Shown in pieces: positions 24,704 through 33,356 of a stretch of 64,000 bases of DNA (positions within the stretch are counted from its first letter, which is position 1; the number at the start of each line of letters is the position of its first letter). The position numbers and the translations under genes are program-made. Under the pieces are notes generated by a model. It ran no database searches. It was not told the origin of the DNA and saw only the letters and a list, made by a program, of their open reading frames with translations. Source of the stretch: Pigmentiphaga sp. H8 (GTDB lineage Bacteria; Pseudomonadota; Gammaproteobacteria; Burkholderiales; Burkholderiaceae_B); the NCBI RefSeq assembly GCF_003854895.1, contig NZ_CP033966.1, positions 2,790,001 through 2,854,000 of the forward strand. Direction: 5' to 3'.

Positions 24704-26074
24704 ATGAGTCAAGAAGCAGACATTGCGGCCGCGGACAGCCTGGAAGGGACGGCTGCTGCCGTCGAATTCGACGACGGTTCCGTGGCCATCGAATCGGTGG
24801 ACCTGGAAGGGCGCGGCATCGCGCGCCGCCAGGGCAAGGTGGTGTTCGTCGACGGCGCGCTGCCCGGCGAACGCGTGATGCTGAAGATAACCAAGCGCAA
24901 GCCCTCCTACGAGCTGGCCGAAGTCGAGAGCGTGGTGCAGGCGTCGTCGCAGCGCGTGGCGCCGCGCTGCGCGCATTTCGGCGTCTGCGGCGGTTGTGCC
25001 ATGCAGCACGTGGATCCGGCCGCGCAGGTGGCGATCAAGCAGCGCGTGCTGGAAGACACGCTCTGGCACATCGGCAAGCTGGTGCCGCAGCGCGTCCTGC
25101 CGCCCATCCACGGCCCCGCCTGGGGATACCGCTACCGCGCCCGGTTGTCGGTCCGGGTGGTGGTCAAGAAGGGCGGGGTGCTGGTGGGCTTTCGCGAGCG
25201 CAAGAGCAGCTACGTGGCCGACATGCGCGAATGCCACGTCCTGCATCCGCACGTGGCCTCGCTGCTGGTGCCCCTGCGCGAGATGGTCGCGGCCATGCCC
25301 GCGCGCGACCGCGTCCCGCAGATCGAAGTCGCCGTGGGCGACAACCAGATCGTGCTGGTGCTGCGCCACCTGATTCCGCTGGTGGACGAGGACCTGGCGG
25401 TGCTGCGCGAGTTCGCGGCGCGCCATGGCATTCATTGGTGGCTGCAGCCCAAGGGACCGGATACGGTGCACCCGCTGGAGCCTGAGGACATCGACGGACT
25501 GGCCTATACGCTGCCGGAGTTCGGGCTGCGCATGCCGTTCAAGCCGACCGACTTCACCCAGGTCAACCACGCGATCAACCGGGTGCTGGTGTCGCGCGCC
25601 CTCGCGCTGCTCGACCCGCAGCCCGAGGACCGGGTAGCCGACCTGTTCTGCGGGCTGGGCAATTTCACCCTGGCGCTGGCGACCCGCTGCCGCGAGGTCG
25701 TGGGCGTGGAGGGCAGCCAGGCCCTGACCGACCGGGCGCTGGAAGCCGCCCGCAGGCATGGCGTGGATGCGCACACGGCGTTCTCGACCCTGAACCTGTT
25801 CGAAGTGGACGAGACCTGGCTGCGCAGCCTGGGCCGCTTCGACCGCATGCTGATCGACCCCCCGCGCGAAGGCGCCCTGGCCGTGGCCAAGGCCCTGACG
25901 ACACTAGGGGCCGACCGCCCCCGGCGCATCGTCTACGTCTCCTGTAACCCCGCCACCCTGGCCCGCGACGCCGCCATCCTCGTCCACGAGGGCGGCTATA
26001 CCTTGAGAGCGGCAGGTGTGGTCAACATGTTCCCCCATACGGCCCACGTGGAGTCCATAGCCGTGTTGGAATAG
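24704..26074 (+). CDS. rlmD: 23S rRNA (uracil-1939-C5)-methyltransferase
   Basis: A 456-residue RlmD/RumA-type enzyme: N-terminal TRAM domain (ESVDLEGRGIARRQGKVVFV), an iron-sulfur motif CAHFGVCGGC plus a downstream Cys (ECHVL), SAM-binding DLFCGLGNFTLALA, and the catalytic Cys in YVSCNPATLARDA. It uses SAM to methylate U1939 of 23S rRNA. The stop is followed immediately by composite repeat B, shared with the convergent yccA-like gene. Confidence 0.94.
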   Translation: MSQEADIAAADSLEGTAAAVEFDDGSVAIESVDLEGRGIARRQGKVVFVDGALPGERVMLKITKRKPSYELAEVESVVQASSQRVAPRCAHFGVCGGCAMQHVDPAAQVAIKQRVLEDTLWHIGKLVPQRVLPPIHGPAWGYRYRARLSVRVVVKKGGVLVGFRERKSSYVADMRECHVLHPHVASLLVPLREMVAAMPARDRVPQIEVAVGDNQIVLVLRHLIPLVDEDLAVLREFAARHGIHWWLQPKGPDTVHPLEPEDIDGLAYTLPEFGLRMPFKPTDFTQVNHAINRVLVSRALALLDPQPEDRVADLFCGLGNFTLALATRCREVVGVEGSQALTDRALEAARRHGVDAHTAFSTLNLFEVDETWLRSLGRFDRMLIDPPREGALAVAKALTTLGADRPRRIVYVSCNPATLARDAAILVHEGGYTLRAAGVVNMFPHTAHVESIAVLE

Positions 26075-26329
26075 CCCCCCTACGCCCTTCGGGCGCCCCC
26101 CAGGGGGCGGCACTGGCGGACCGGCAAAGCCGGATCCGCGGTGCCCTGAGTCTGGGGTACCTGGGATATGAAAACGGCCTTGCTTGAGAGCAAGGCCGTT
26201 GTTCTTTAGATGCCAGGTAGTATCGCCAGTCCCCGCCAGCCCGTTATTACCCCAGGATGCGGTGGATCCGGCTTTGCCGGTCCACCCGCATCGCCCCCTT
26301 GAGGGGGCGCCCGAAGGGCGTAGGGGGGG
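26075..26329. repeat. Composite structured intergenic element, copy B (inverted)
   Basis: Exactly fills the space between the stops of rlmD and the convergent BI-1 gene. Same parts as copies A and C, but the left arm (26075-26160) has the type 1 stem (GGCAC..GTGCC) and the right arm (about 26244-26329) the type 2 stem. The unique central sequence reads in the opposite direction, so the whole unit is inverted. The central hairpin is perfect: AACGGCCTTGC (26173-26183) and GCAAGGCCGTT (26190-26200). Confidence 0.85.
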
Positions 26330-27031
26330 TTATTCCCTCTCTCCGCCGAAGATGCCCAGGAGCATCAGCAGGTTCACGAAGACGTTGTAGATGTCCAGGT
26401 AGATGGCCAGGGTGGCCGAGACATAGTTGGTCTCGCCGCCGTTGACGACGCGTTGCAGGTCGACCAGCATGAAGGCCGAGAAGATGCCGATGGCCAGGAC
26501 CGAGATGGTCAGCATCAGCGCCGGCAGCTGCAGGAAGATGTTGGCCAGGGCCGCCACGAGGATCAGGATGGCGCCGACGAACAGCCACTTGCCCAGGCCG
26601 GACAGGTCGCGCTTGATCGTGGTGGACAGCAGGGCCATGGTGCCGAACACCACGGCGGTGCCGCCGAAGGCCGTCATGATGAGCGTGGAGCCGTTGGCCA
26701 TGCCCATGACGAAGCCGATCATGCGGGACAGCATCAGTCCCATGAAGAAGGTGAAGACCAGCAGCAGGGCGACGCCCAGTCCGTTGTCCTTGTTCTTTTG
26801 AATGGCGAACATCAGGCCGAAGGCGCCGATCAGGAACACCATGGTGGTCAGGCCGGGGCTGCCGCCCATGACCTGGGCCAGGCCGGTGCCGACGCCGATC
26901 GCCGCGCCCAGCACGGTGGGGATCAGCGACAGCGCCAGCAGCCAGTAGGTGTTGCGCAACACGCGATTGCGCGCGACCTCGCCGGGCGCAGCCCCGGTCC
27001 GGTTGAAGGGAGAAGTGCGTAGATCGTTCAT
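26330..27031 (-). CDS. Bax inhibitor-1/YccA family membrane protein
   Basis: A 233-residue inner-membrane protein with seven hydrophobic segments. BI-1 family features include RNTYWLLALSLIPTVLGAAI near the N-terminus and the C-terminal block ALAIYLDIYNVFVNLLMLLG. E. coli YccA, the best studied relative, interacts with FtsH and modulates its proteolysis; hflK and hflC, also FtsH partners, lie 11 kb away. ATG 27031 is preceded by AAGGAG ten bases upstream. Confidence 0.92.
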   Translation of the reverse strand: MNDLRTSPFNRTGAAPGEVARNRVLRNTYWLLALSLIPTVLGAAIGVGTGLAQVMGGSPGLTTMVFLIGAFGLMFAIQKNKDNGLGVALLLVFTFFMGLMLSRMIGFVMGMANGSTLIMTAFGGTAVVFGTMALLSTTIKRDLSGLGKWLFVGAILILVAALANIFLQLPALMLTISVLAIGIFSAFMLVDLQRVVNGGETNYVSATLAIYLDIYNVFVNLLMLLGIFGGERE

Positions 27032-27086
27032 GGTCGAGCGACTCCTTGTGGTCTTTTTGCTCTGTTTCGCCCCGCGAGGGCATGGT

Positions 27087-27095
27087 GTGTCTGAC
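27087..27095 (+). promoter_or_regulatory. Putative -10 region placeholder rejected in favour of 27187 site
   Basis: Nothing convincing is seen at this position. The usable ndk promoter element is the extended -10 described in the next entry; this stretch belongs to the 212-base divergent gap between the BI-1 gene and ndk. Confidence 0.05.
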
Positions 27096-27186
27096 ACCAA
27101 GTATGCCGCAGGGTTCCGCCTGGTTCCAGTAGGGCCGGCACGGTGCGTCCGGGGTGGGCAGGGGTAGCGGTCCTGTCAAGGAGCCG

Positions 27187-27195
27187 TGATACAAT
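27187..27195 (+). promoter_or_regulatory. Extended -10 promoter of ndk
   Basis: TGATACAAT (27187-27195) is an extended -10 element (TGN plus TACAAT). No good -35 is visible 17 bases upstream, which fits extended -10 promoters. The start site would be near 27202, about 40 bases before the ndk ATG. Confidence 0.6.
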
Positions 27196-27243
27196 TTAAC
27201 GTTTAAGTTCCCCTCAAAGTATTTGTTTTTATTGGAGTTTTTG

Positions 27244-27669
27244 ATGGCTATCGAGCGCACCCTTTCGATCATCAAGCCGGACGCCGTTTCCAAGAACGTC
27301 ATCGGCCAGATCGTTTCCCGTTTCGAGGCTGCCGGCCTCAAGGTCATCGCCGCGCGCATGATGCAGCTCTCGCGCAGCGACGCCGAGCGCTTCTACGCCG
27401 TGCACGCCGCGCGCCCGTTCTTCAAGGACCTGGTCGACTTCATGGTCTCCGGTCCCGTGTTCGTGCAGGTCCTGGAAGGCGAGAGCGCCATCCAGAAGAA
27501 CCGCGACCTGATGGGCGCGACCGATCCCAAGAAGGCCGAGAAGGGCACGATCCGCGCCGATTTCGCCGACAGCATCGACGCCAACGCCGTGCACGGCTCG
27601 GACGCCGTCGAGACCGCCAAGGTCGAAGTCGCCTTCTTTTTCCCCGAACTGAACATCCACAGCCGCTGA
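27244..27669 (+). CDS. ndk: Nucleoside diphosphate kinase
   Basis: A 141-residue protein of normal Ndk length. It opens AIERTLSIIKPDAVSKNVIG and has the catalytic His in NAVHGSDAVETA (about residue 117), which carries phosphate from ATP to other nucleoside diphosphates. It is followed by rlmN after 32 bases and starts the long ndk-rlmN-rodZ-ispG-hisS block. Confidence 0.97.
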   Translation: MAIERTLSIIKPDAVSKNVIGQIVSRFEAAGLKVIAARMMQLSRSDAERFYAVHAARPFFKDLVDFMVSGPVFVQVLEGESAIQKNRDLMGATDPKKAEKGTIRADFADSIDANAVHGSDAVETAKVEVAFFFPELNIHSR

Positions 27670-27701
27670 GCCTGGATGTCCGTTTTTCCCAGGAGGCCGG
27701 G

Positions 27702-28916
27702 ATGAATACTATCTCGCCGCTCGCCGAAGCCGCCCAGGCCGAGGCTACACGTTCCGAATCCCCGCGCATCAACCTGCTGGGGCTGGACGGGGCCGAGCTC
27801 GCCTCGCTGGTGGAAAACTGGGGGGACAAGCCGTTTCGCGCCAAGCAGCTTCAGCGCTGGCTGCACCAGCGCGGCGTGGACGATTTCGAGCAGATGTCGG
27901 ATCTGGCCAAGTCCTTCCGCGAGAAGCTCGCGCGGCAGTGCGAGATACGGCTGCCCGAGGTCGTCACCGCCCACAAGTCGGCCGACGGCACGCGCAAGTG
28001 GCTGCTCGACGTCGGCAACGGCAACGCGATCGAAACCGTGTTCATCCCCGAGGACGACCGCGGCACGCTGTGCATCTCGACGCAGGCGGGCTGCACCGTG
28101 GCCTGCCGGTTCTGCTCCACCGGCCACCAGGGCTTCAACCGCAACCTGGGGGTGGACGAGATCATCGGCCAGCTGTGGCTGGCGCGCCGCACGGTCGAGG
28201 CCGACCGCGAGGGCGCGCGGCTGTCGGGCGGCATGCCCGCGCCGCTGGGTACCCAGGACGACCGGGTCATCAGCAACGTCGTCATGATGGGCATGGGCGA
28301 GCCCCTGCTCAACTACGACAACACGGTCTCGGCGCTGCGCCTGATGCTGGACGACAATGCCTATGGCCTGTCGCGCCGCCGGGTCACGGTGTCGACCTCG
28401 GGCGTGGTGCCCATGATGGACCGCCTCGCGCGCGACTGTCCGGTCGCGCTGGCGGTGTCGCTGCACGCGCCCAACGACGCGCTGCGCGACGACCTGGTGC
28501 CGCTGAACCGCAAGTATCCGCTGCGCGAACTGATCGCGGCGTGCCAGCGCTACCTGGAGTTCGCCCCGCGCGACTTCATCACGTTCGAATACGTCATGCT
28601 CGACGGCATCAACGATGGCGACGAGCATGCCAAGCAATTGATAGACATTGCGCGGCAGGTGTCGTGCAAGTTCAACCTCATTCCGTTCAATCCCTTCCCG
28701 CAGTCCGGGCTCAAGCGTTCGCCCATGGCCCGGGTCCGGCTGTTCGCGCAGCGCCTGATGGACGCCGGCATCGTCACCACCGTGCGCAAGACGCGCGGCG
28801 ACGACATCGACGCGGCCTGCGGACAGTTGGCCGGCGAGGTCAAGGATCGTACCCGCCTGAAGGAACGCCTGGCGGGCGAGACCCGGTTTGGCCGTATCGT
28901 GGAGGTGCGCGAATGA
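27702..28916 (+). CDS. rlmN: Dual-specificity 23S rRNA/tRNA adenine-C2 methyltransferase
   Basis: A 404-residue radical SAM enzyme. The cluster motif CTVACRFCSTG (about residue 131) is the CxxxCxxC signature; MGMGEPLLNYDNT and the C-terminal Cys region (KTRGDDIDAACGQLAG) are RlmN-specific. It methylates C2 of A2503 in 23S rRNA and A37 in a set of tRNAs. It is 32 bases after ndk and followed by the RodZ-like gene after 54 bases. Confidence 0.96.
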   Translation: MNTISPLAEAAQAEATRSESPRINLLGLDGAELASLVENWGDKPFRAKQLQRWLHQRGVDDFEQMSDLAKSFREKLARQCEIRLPEVVTAHKSADGTRKWLLDVGNGNAIETVFIPEDDRGTLCISTQAGCTVACRFCSTGHQGFNRNLGVDEIIGQLWLARRTVEADREGARLSGGMPAPLGTQDDRVISNVVMMGMGEPLLNYDNTVSALRLMLDDNAYGLSRRRVTVSTSGVVPMMDRLARDCPVALAVSLHAPNDALRDDLVPLNRKYPLRELIAACQRYLEFAPRDFITFEYVMLDGINDGDEHAKQLIDIARQVSCKFNLIPFNPFPQSGLKRSPMARVRLFAQRLMDAGIVTTVRKTRGDDIDAACGQLAGEVKDRTRLKERLAGETRFGRIVEVRE

Positions 28917-28970
28917 TGCAACCGCGGTGCCGGGCCGGCCGTTGCGGCAGGGCCGGACAAGGAGTCGTCG

Positions 28971-29888
28971 ATGTCTGAACCCCACGAAACCGGTGCCGCC
29001 GGCAGGCAGGAGGGCCCGGCGCCCACTGCCGGCTCGCCGTCTTCGTCGTCGGTCGGCCGGGAACTGGCGCGCCTGCGCGAGGCACGCGGCTGGTCGCAGG
29101 AATACGTGTCCGACCGCCTGAAGTTCGCCGTGCGCCAGATCCGCGCGCTCGAGAACGAACAGTGGAACGAGCTGCCGCAGGGCATGCCGCTGCGCGGCTT
29201 CGTGCGCAACTACGCGCGGTTGCTGGACCAGGATCCGGCGCCGATGCTGCAGGCGCTGTCGCCCCAGTTGCAGGTGGCCGATCCGGTATCGCTGGAACAG
29301 GCCTCGTCGCTGTCCAGCCCGCTGGCGCATTCGTCGGGCCGGACCTGGCCGGTGGCCGCCAGCCGCAGGCGGCTGGCCCCCTGGCTGGTCGGCGGCGTGA
29401 TGGCGGTGCTGGCGCTGGTGCTGCTGGGCTACGCGCTCAGCCAGCAAGGCAAGCTGTCGTTCGGGCAGGCTTCCACGGCCAGCCTGGATACGCCCGCGGC
29501 TGGCACGACCTCGGTTCAGACCGAGGCGCCGCTGGCCCCGGCCGAGCCGCCGCCCGCCGTGCCGCAGGAAGTCGTGCCCGCGGCGGCTGCGCCCGTCGCG
29601 CCCGAACCAGCGCCGGCGCCGGAGCCGCCGGCGGCGGCCCCGGCTCCGGCGCCCGGCCTGTCGATGACGATGCGGCAGGCAAGCTGGGTCGAAGTGCGGC
29701 GCGCCGACGGCACCGTGGCCGTGTCGCGGATCATCGCCGCTGGCGAGCCCTACGAGCTGGATGTGGCGGGAGCGCCGTACCGTGTCGTGATCGGCAACGT
29801 CAACGGGGTAGACTTGACCTGGCGCGGCACGCCCGTCGACCTCGCGCCGTATCGCCGGGACAACGTCGCCCGGCTCACCCTCCAGTAG
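28971..29888 (+). CDS. RodZ-like helix-turn-helix membrane protein
   Basis: A 305-residue protein with RodZ architecture: a short N-terminal tail, a cytoplasmic helix-turn-helix (about residues 28-90, VGRELARLREARGWSQEYVS), one membrane segment (about 137-158, APWLVGGVMAVLALVLLGYA), a Pro/Ala-rich periplasmic linker, and a C-terminal beta domain (SWVEVRRADGTVAVSRIIAA). RodZ links MreB to the cell-wall machinery. Its place between rlmN and ispG is the usual one; a pilF/pilW gene often found in between is absent here. Confidence 0.85.
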   Translation: MSEPHETGAAGRQEGPAPTAGSPSSSSVGRELARLREARGWSQEYVSDRLKFAVRQIRALENEQWNELPQGMPLRGFVRNYARLLDQDPAPMLQALSPQLQVADPVSLEQASSLSSPLAHSSGRTWPVAASRRRLAPWLVGGVMAVLALVLLGYALSQQGKLSFGQASTASLDTPAAGTTSVQTEAPLAPAEPPPAVPQEVVPAAAAPVAPEPAPAPEPPAAAPAPAPGLSMTMRQASWVEVRRADGTVAVSRIIAAGEPYELDVAGAPYRVVIGNVNGVDLTWRGTPVDLAPYRRDNVARLTLQ

Positions 29889-29895
29889 CCGCATC

Positions 29896-31182
29896 ATGAA
29901 TCCTAGCCCGTCCACGATCGCCAACGCTTCCGAGGCCGAGCCGTTTCCCGCCGGCCCGGCGGTCCGCCGGCCCACGCGCCAGGTGCGCATCGCCTGGGGC
30001 GGCAAGTCGGTCGCCGTCGGCGGCGAGGCCCCGGTCATGGTGCAGTCCATGACCAACACGGACACGGCCGACGCCATCGCCACCGCGATCCAGGTCAAGG
30101 AGCTGGCCCTGGCCGGCTCCGAGGTCGTGCGGATCACCGTGAATACCGCCGAGGCCGCCCGCGAGGTGCCCGCGGTACGCGAGCAGCTCGACCGCATGGG
30201 CGTGGACGCCCCGCTGGTGGGTGATTTCCACTACAACGGCCACAAGCTGCTGAGCCAGTATCCGGAGTGCGCGCAGGCGCTGTCCAAGTACCGCATCAAC
30301 CCCGGCAACATGGGGGCGGGGAAGAAGCGCGACGACAACTTCGCGCAGATGATCGAGGTGGCCTGCCGCCACGAGAAGCCGGTGCGCATAGGCGTGAACT
30401 GGGGCAGCCTGGACCAGGACCTGCTGGCCCGCATGATGGACGAGAACGGCCGGCGGGCCCGGCCCTGGGACGCCCAGTCCGTGATGCGCGACGCGCTGGT
30501 GGTGTCCGCGATCGACAATGCCCGGCGTGCCGAGGAATTGGGTCTGCCGGGCGACCGCATCATCCTGTCGTGCAAGGTCAGCAACGCCCAGGACCTGATC
30601 GCGGTCTACCGCGACATCTCCCGCCGCTGCGACTACCCGCTGCACCTGGGGTTGACCGAGGCGGGCATGGGCAGCAAGGGCATCGTGGCCTCGACCGCGG
30701 CAATGGGCATCCTGCTGCAGGAAGGCATAGGCGACACGATCCGCGTGTCCCTCACGCCCGAGCCCAACGGCGACCGCGCCCGCGAGGTCGTGGTGGCCCA
30801 GGAGATCCTGCAAAGCCTGGGCCTGCGCGCGTTCGCGCCGGTGGTCGTTGCCTGTCCGGGCTGCGGCCGTACCAGCAGCACGGTGTTCCAGGAACTGGCG
30901 GCCGACATCCAGAGCTACCTGCGCGCGCAGATGCCCGTCTGGCGCCTGAAGTACCCCGGTGCCGAGAGCCTGCACGTCGCGGTCATGGGCTGCGTGGTCA
31001 ACGGCCCGGGCGAAAGCAAGTTCGCGGACATCGGCATCAGCCTGCCCGGCACGGGCGAGCAGCCGGTCGCACCGGTCTTCATCGACGGCCAGCGCTCGGT
31101 CACGCTCAAGGGCGAGCACATCGCCCGTGAATTCCAGGCATTGGTGGAAAGCTACGTCGAGAACCGCTACAGCAAGAGATAA
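29896..31182 (+). CDS. ispG: (E)-4-hydroxy-3-methylbut-2-enyl-diphosphate synthase
   Basis: A 428-residue IspG/GcpE. It has VQSMTNTDTADAIATAIQV in the N-terminal barrel, and the 4Fe-4S ligands in ACPGCGRTSSTVF (about residue 317) and CVVNGPGESKFAD. It carries out the penultimate step of the MEP isoprenoid pathway. It starts seven bases after the RodZ-like gene and is followed by a single repeat arm and hisS. Confidence 0.96.
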   Translation: MNPSPSTIANASEAEPFPAGPAVRRPTRQVRIAWGGKSVAVGGEAPVMVQSMTNTDTADAIATAIQVKELALAGSEVVRITVNTAEAAREVPAVREQLDRMGVDAPLVGDFHYNGHKLLSQYPECAQALSKYRINPGNMGAGKKRDDNFAQMIEVACRHEKPVRIGVNWGSLDQDLLARMMDENGRRARPWDAQSVMRDALVVSAIDNARRAEELGLPGDRIILSCKVSNAQDLIAVYRDISRRCDYPLHLGLTEAGMGSKGIVASTAAMGILLQEGIGDTIRVSLTPEPNGDRAREVVVAQEILQSLGLRAFAPVVVACPGCGRTSSTVFQELAADIQSYLRAQMPVWRLKYPGAESLHVAVMGCVVNGPGESKFADIGISLPGTGEQPVAPVFIDGQRSVTLKGEHIAREFQALVESYVENRYSKR

Positions 31183-31201
31183 CCTTATACACCCCTAGCA
31201 G

Positions 31202-31297
31202 CCCCTGGACGCCAATCCAGGGCACCGCGGATCCGGCTCCGCCGGTCCGCCAGTGCCGCCCCCTGGGGGGCGCGCGAAGCGCGTAGGGGGGGGACCC
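31202..31297. repeat. Isolated arm of the composite intergenic element, before hisS
   Basis: One type 1 arm in right-hand orientation: GGCACCGCGGA/TCCGCCAGTGCC stem, the G/C-run stem, and a hairpin CGCGC-GAA-GCGCG (31271-31283). In the other copies this hairpin reads CGCCC/GGGCG, so one pair has switched from C-G to G-C. CCCTGGA/TCCAGGG (31203-31221) precedes the arm. The G-run end of the arm lies 8-15 bases before the hisS ATG. Confidence 0.8.
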
Positions 31298-31300
31298 CAT

Positions 31301-32599
31301 ATGAGTGATAGTTTCAAGAAAGTGACCGCGATCCGCGGCATGAACGACATCCTGCCAGCCGATTCGGGCCAGTGGGAGCGGCTGGAGTCGCTGGTGCGCG
31401 AATGGCTGCGCAGCTACGGCTACCGCAACCTGCGCACGCCGGTGCTGGAACAGACGCGGCTTTTCACGCGCGGGATCGGCGAAGTCACCGACATCGTCGA
31501 GAAAGAGATGTACAGCTTCACCGATTCGCTGAACGGCGAGTCGCTGACGATGCGTCCTGAGTTCACCGCCGGCATGGTGCGCGCCACCATCGAGCACAAC
31601 CTGACCTACGACCGGCCCCAGCGCGTGTTCGCGATCGGACCGGTGTTCCGCCATGAGCGTCCGCAGCGCGGCCGCTACCGCCAGTTCCACCAGATCGACG
31701 TGGAAGCCCTGGGTTTTGCCGGGCCGGACGTCGACGTCGAGCTGATCCTCATGCTGGCGCGGCTCTGGAAGATCCTGGGCTTGGCGGACATCCGGCTGGA
31801 GATCAATTCGCTGGGCTCGGCCGAGGAACGGCTGGCGCACCGCCAGGCCCTGATCACCTACCTGGAGGGGTTCAAGGACCAGTTGGACGAGGACGGCCAG
31901 CGCCGTCTCTACACGAATCCGCTGCGCGTCCTGGACACCAAGAATCCCGCGCTGCAGGAGATGGCCGACAACGCGCCGCGCCTGCTGGACTACCTGGGCG
32001 AGGCCTCGCTGGCCCATTTCGACGGCGTGCGCCAGCGGCTCGAGGATGCCGGCATCGCCTACCGGGTGAACCCCCGCTTGGTGCGGGGCCTTGATTACTA
32101 CAACCTGACCGTGTTCGAGTGGGTGACGGACCGCCTGGGCGCGCAGGGTACCGTGTGCGGCGGCGGCCGCTACGACGGGCTGGTCTCGCTGCTGGGCGGC
32201 AAGCCGACGCCGGCCGTGGGCTTTGCCATCGGCGTCGAGCGCCTGCTGGACCTGTGGTCCCAGGCGCAGCCCGCGGAACCGCAGCCCGAGTGCGACGTCT
32301 ATGTGTTGCACCAGGGCGAGCCCGCGGCGCGCGCGGCGATGCAGCTGGCCGAGGACCTGCGCGATGCGGGCCTGGACGTCGTCCTGCACTGCGGCGGCGG
32401 CAGCTTCAAGTCGCAGATGAAGCGCGCTGACGGCAGCGGGGCGGAATACGCCGTCATCCTGGGAGAGGACGAGCTGGCCGAAGGCGCGGCCAGCGTCAAG
32501 GCGCTGCGGGCCGAGGGCGCGGCCCAGCGGCGCGTCGCCATGGCCGAGCTGCCGGCTTTCCTGGTGGAAGAACTGGTCCGGACGGGCGGTCCTGAATAG
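31301..32599 (+). CDS. hisS: Histidyl-tRNA synthetase
   Basis: A 432-residue class II synthetase. Motif 2 is VFRHERPQRGRYRQFHQID (about residue 112), the histidine-specific motifs are LVRGLDYYNLTVFEW and CGGGRYDGL, and a C-terminal anticodon-binding domain follows. The start ATG 31301 aligns with the family (SDSFKKVTAIRGMNDILP). The only ribosome-site-like sequence is the G-run at the edge of the repeat arm, so the repeat seems to supply the translation start region. Confidence 0.96.
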   Translation: MSDSFKKVTAIRGMNDILPADSGQWERLESLVREWLRSYGYRNLRTPVLEQTRLFTRGIGEVTDIVEKEMYSFTDSLNGESLTMRPEFTAGMVRATIEHNLTYDRPQRVFAIGPVFRHERPQRGRYRQFHQIDVEALGFAGPDVDVELILMLARLWKILGLADIRLEINSLGSAEERLAHRQALITYLEGFKDQLDEDGQRRLYTNPLRVLDTKNPALQEMADNAPRLLDYLGEASLAHFDGVRQRLEDAGIAYRVNPRLVRGLDYYNLTVFEWVTDRLGAQGTVCGGGRYDGLVSLLGGKPTPAVGFAIGVERLLDLWSQAQPAEPQPECDVYVLHQGEPAARAAMQLAEDLRDAGLDVVLHCGGGSFKSQMKRADGSGAEYAVILGEDELAEGAASVKALRAEGAAQRRVAMAELPAFLVEELVRTGGPE

Positions 32600-32723
32600 C
32601 CGTGCGCCCGGGCCTGAATACGAATCGACGCCGAATCCGTTAATCTTGCGGCTCTCGGAGTCCGCGCGGGCCGCCGGCCGGCCCGCCACAACTCTTGCGA
32701 TCACCACATCAACCGGGGCATAA

Positions 32724-33356
32724 ATGGCCTACGACATCGAAGAACAGGAACAACTGGAATCCCTCAAGGCATGGTGGGCGAAGTACGGAAACTTCATCCT
32801 TGCCGTGGCGACCATCGTGCTGCTGGCCGCGGCGGCCTGGAACGGCTGGCAGTGGTACCAGCGCAACCAGGCAGCGAACGCGCTGGCCCAGTTCGAAGCG
32901 CTGGAGAAGGCGGCCGAGGCCGGTGACCTGAGCCGTGTCAAGGACACCGCCGGCACCATCCTGGAACAATATTCCCGCACGGGCTACGCCCCGCGCGCCG
33001 CGCTGCTGGCCGCCCATGCCTATGAAAAGGCCGGCGATGCCCGCTCGGCCCGCGCCCAACTGCAGTGGGTGGCCGATCGCAGCGGCGACGAGGCCCTGGC
33101 CGCCGTGGCCCGCCTGCGGCTGGCGGGCCTGCTGCTGGACGAGAAGAGCTACGACGAGGCGCTGGGTGTCCTGGCGCCGCAGCCGCCCGCGCCCTTCGTG
33201 GCCCTGTACGCCGACCGCCGGGGCGACGTGCTGGCCGGGCAGGGCAAGCGGGACGAGGCGCGCAAGGCCTACGAAGAGGCGCTGGCCAAGCTTGACGCGT
33301 CGACCGACCTGCGCTCGTCCATCCAACTGAAACTCGATGCCCTGGGAGGCGCTTGA
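32724..33356 (+). CDS. yfgM: YfgM family periplasmic chaperone (SecYEG ancillary)
   Basis: A 210-residue protein with a short cytoplasmic start (YDIEEQEQLESLKAWWAKYG), one membrane segment (about residues 24-44, NFILAVATIVLLAAAAWNGW), and a tetratricopeptide-like periplasmic domain. YfgM associates with the SecYEG translocon and periplasmic chaperones. Its place between hisS and bamB is conserved across proteobacteria. The stop overlaps the bamB start by one base (TGATG). Confidence 0.92.
   Translation: MAYDIEEQEQLESLKAWWAKYGNFILAVATIVLLAAAAWNGWQWYQRNQAANALAQFEALEKAAEAGDLSRVKDTAGTILEQYSRTGYAPRAALLAAHAYEKAGDARSARAQLQWVADRSGDEALAAVARLRLAGLLLDEKSYDEALGVLAPQPPAPFVALYADRRGDVLAGQGKRDEARKAYEEALAKLDASTDLRSSIQLKLDALGGA

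Noticed and set aside
27087..27095. Promoter element in the ndk/BI-1 gap at this position
   Set aside because: No match to a -10 or -35; the listed low-confidence entry at this place should be ignored in favour of the extended -10 at 27187-27195.
27393..30197. 934-codon open frame on the minus strand
   Set aside because: Lies antisense to ndk, rlmN and the RodZ-like gene, which are clear family members. GC-biased codon use keeps the mirror frame open; its Arg/His/Gln/Gly-rich product resembles no protein.
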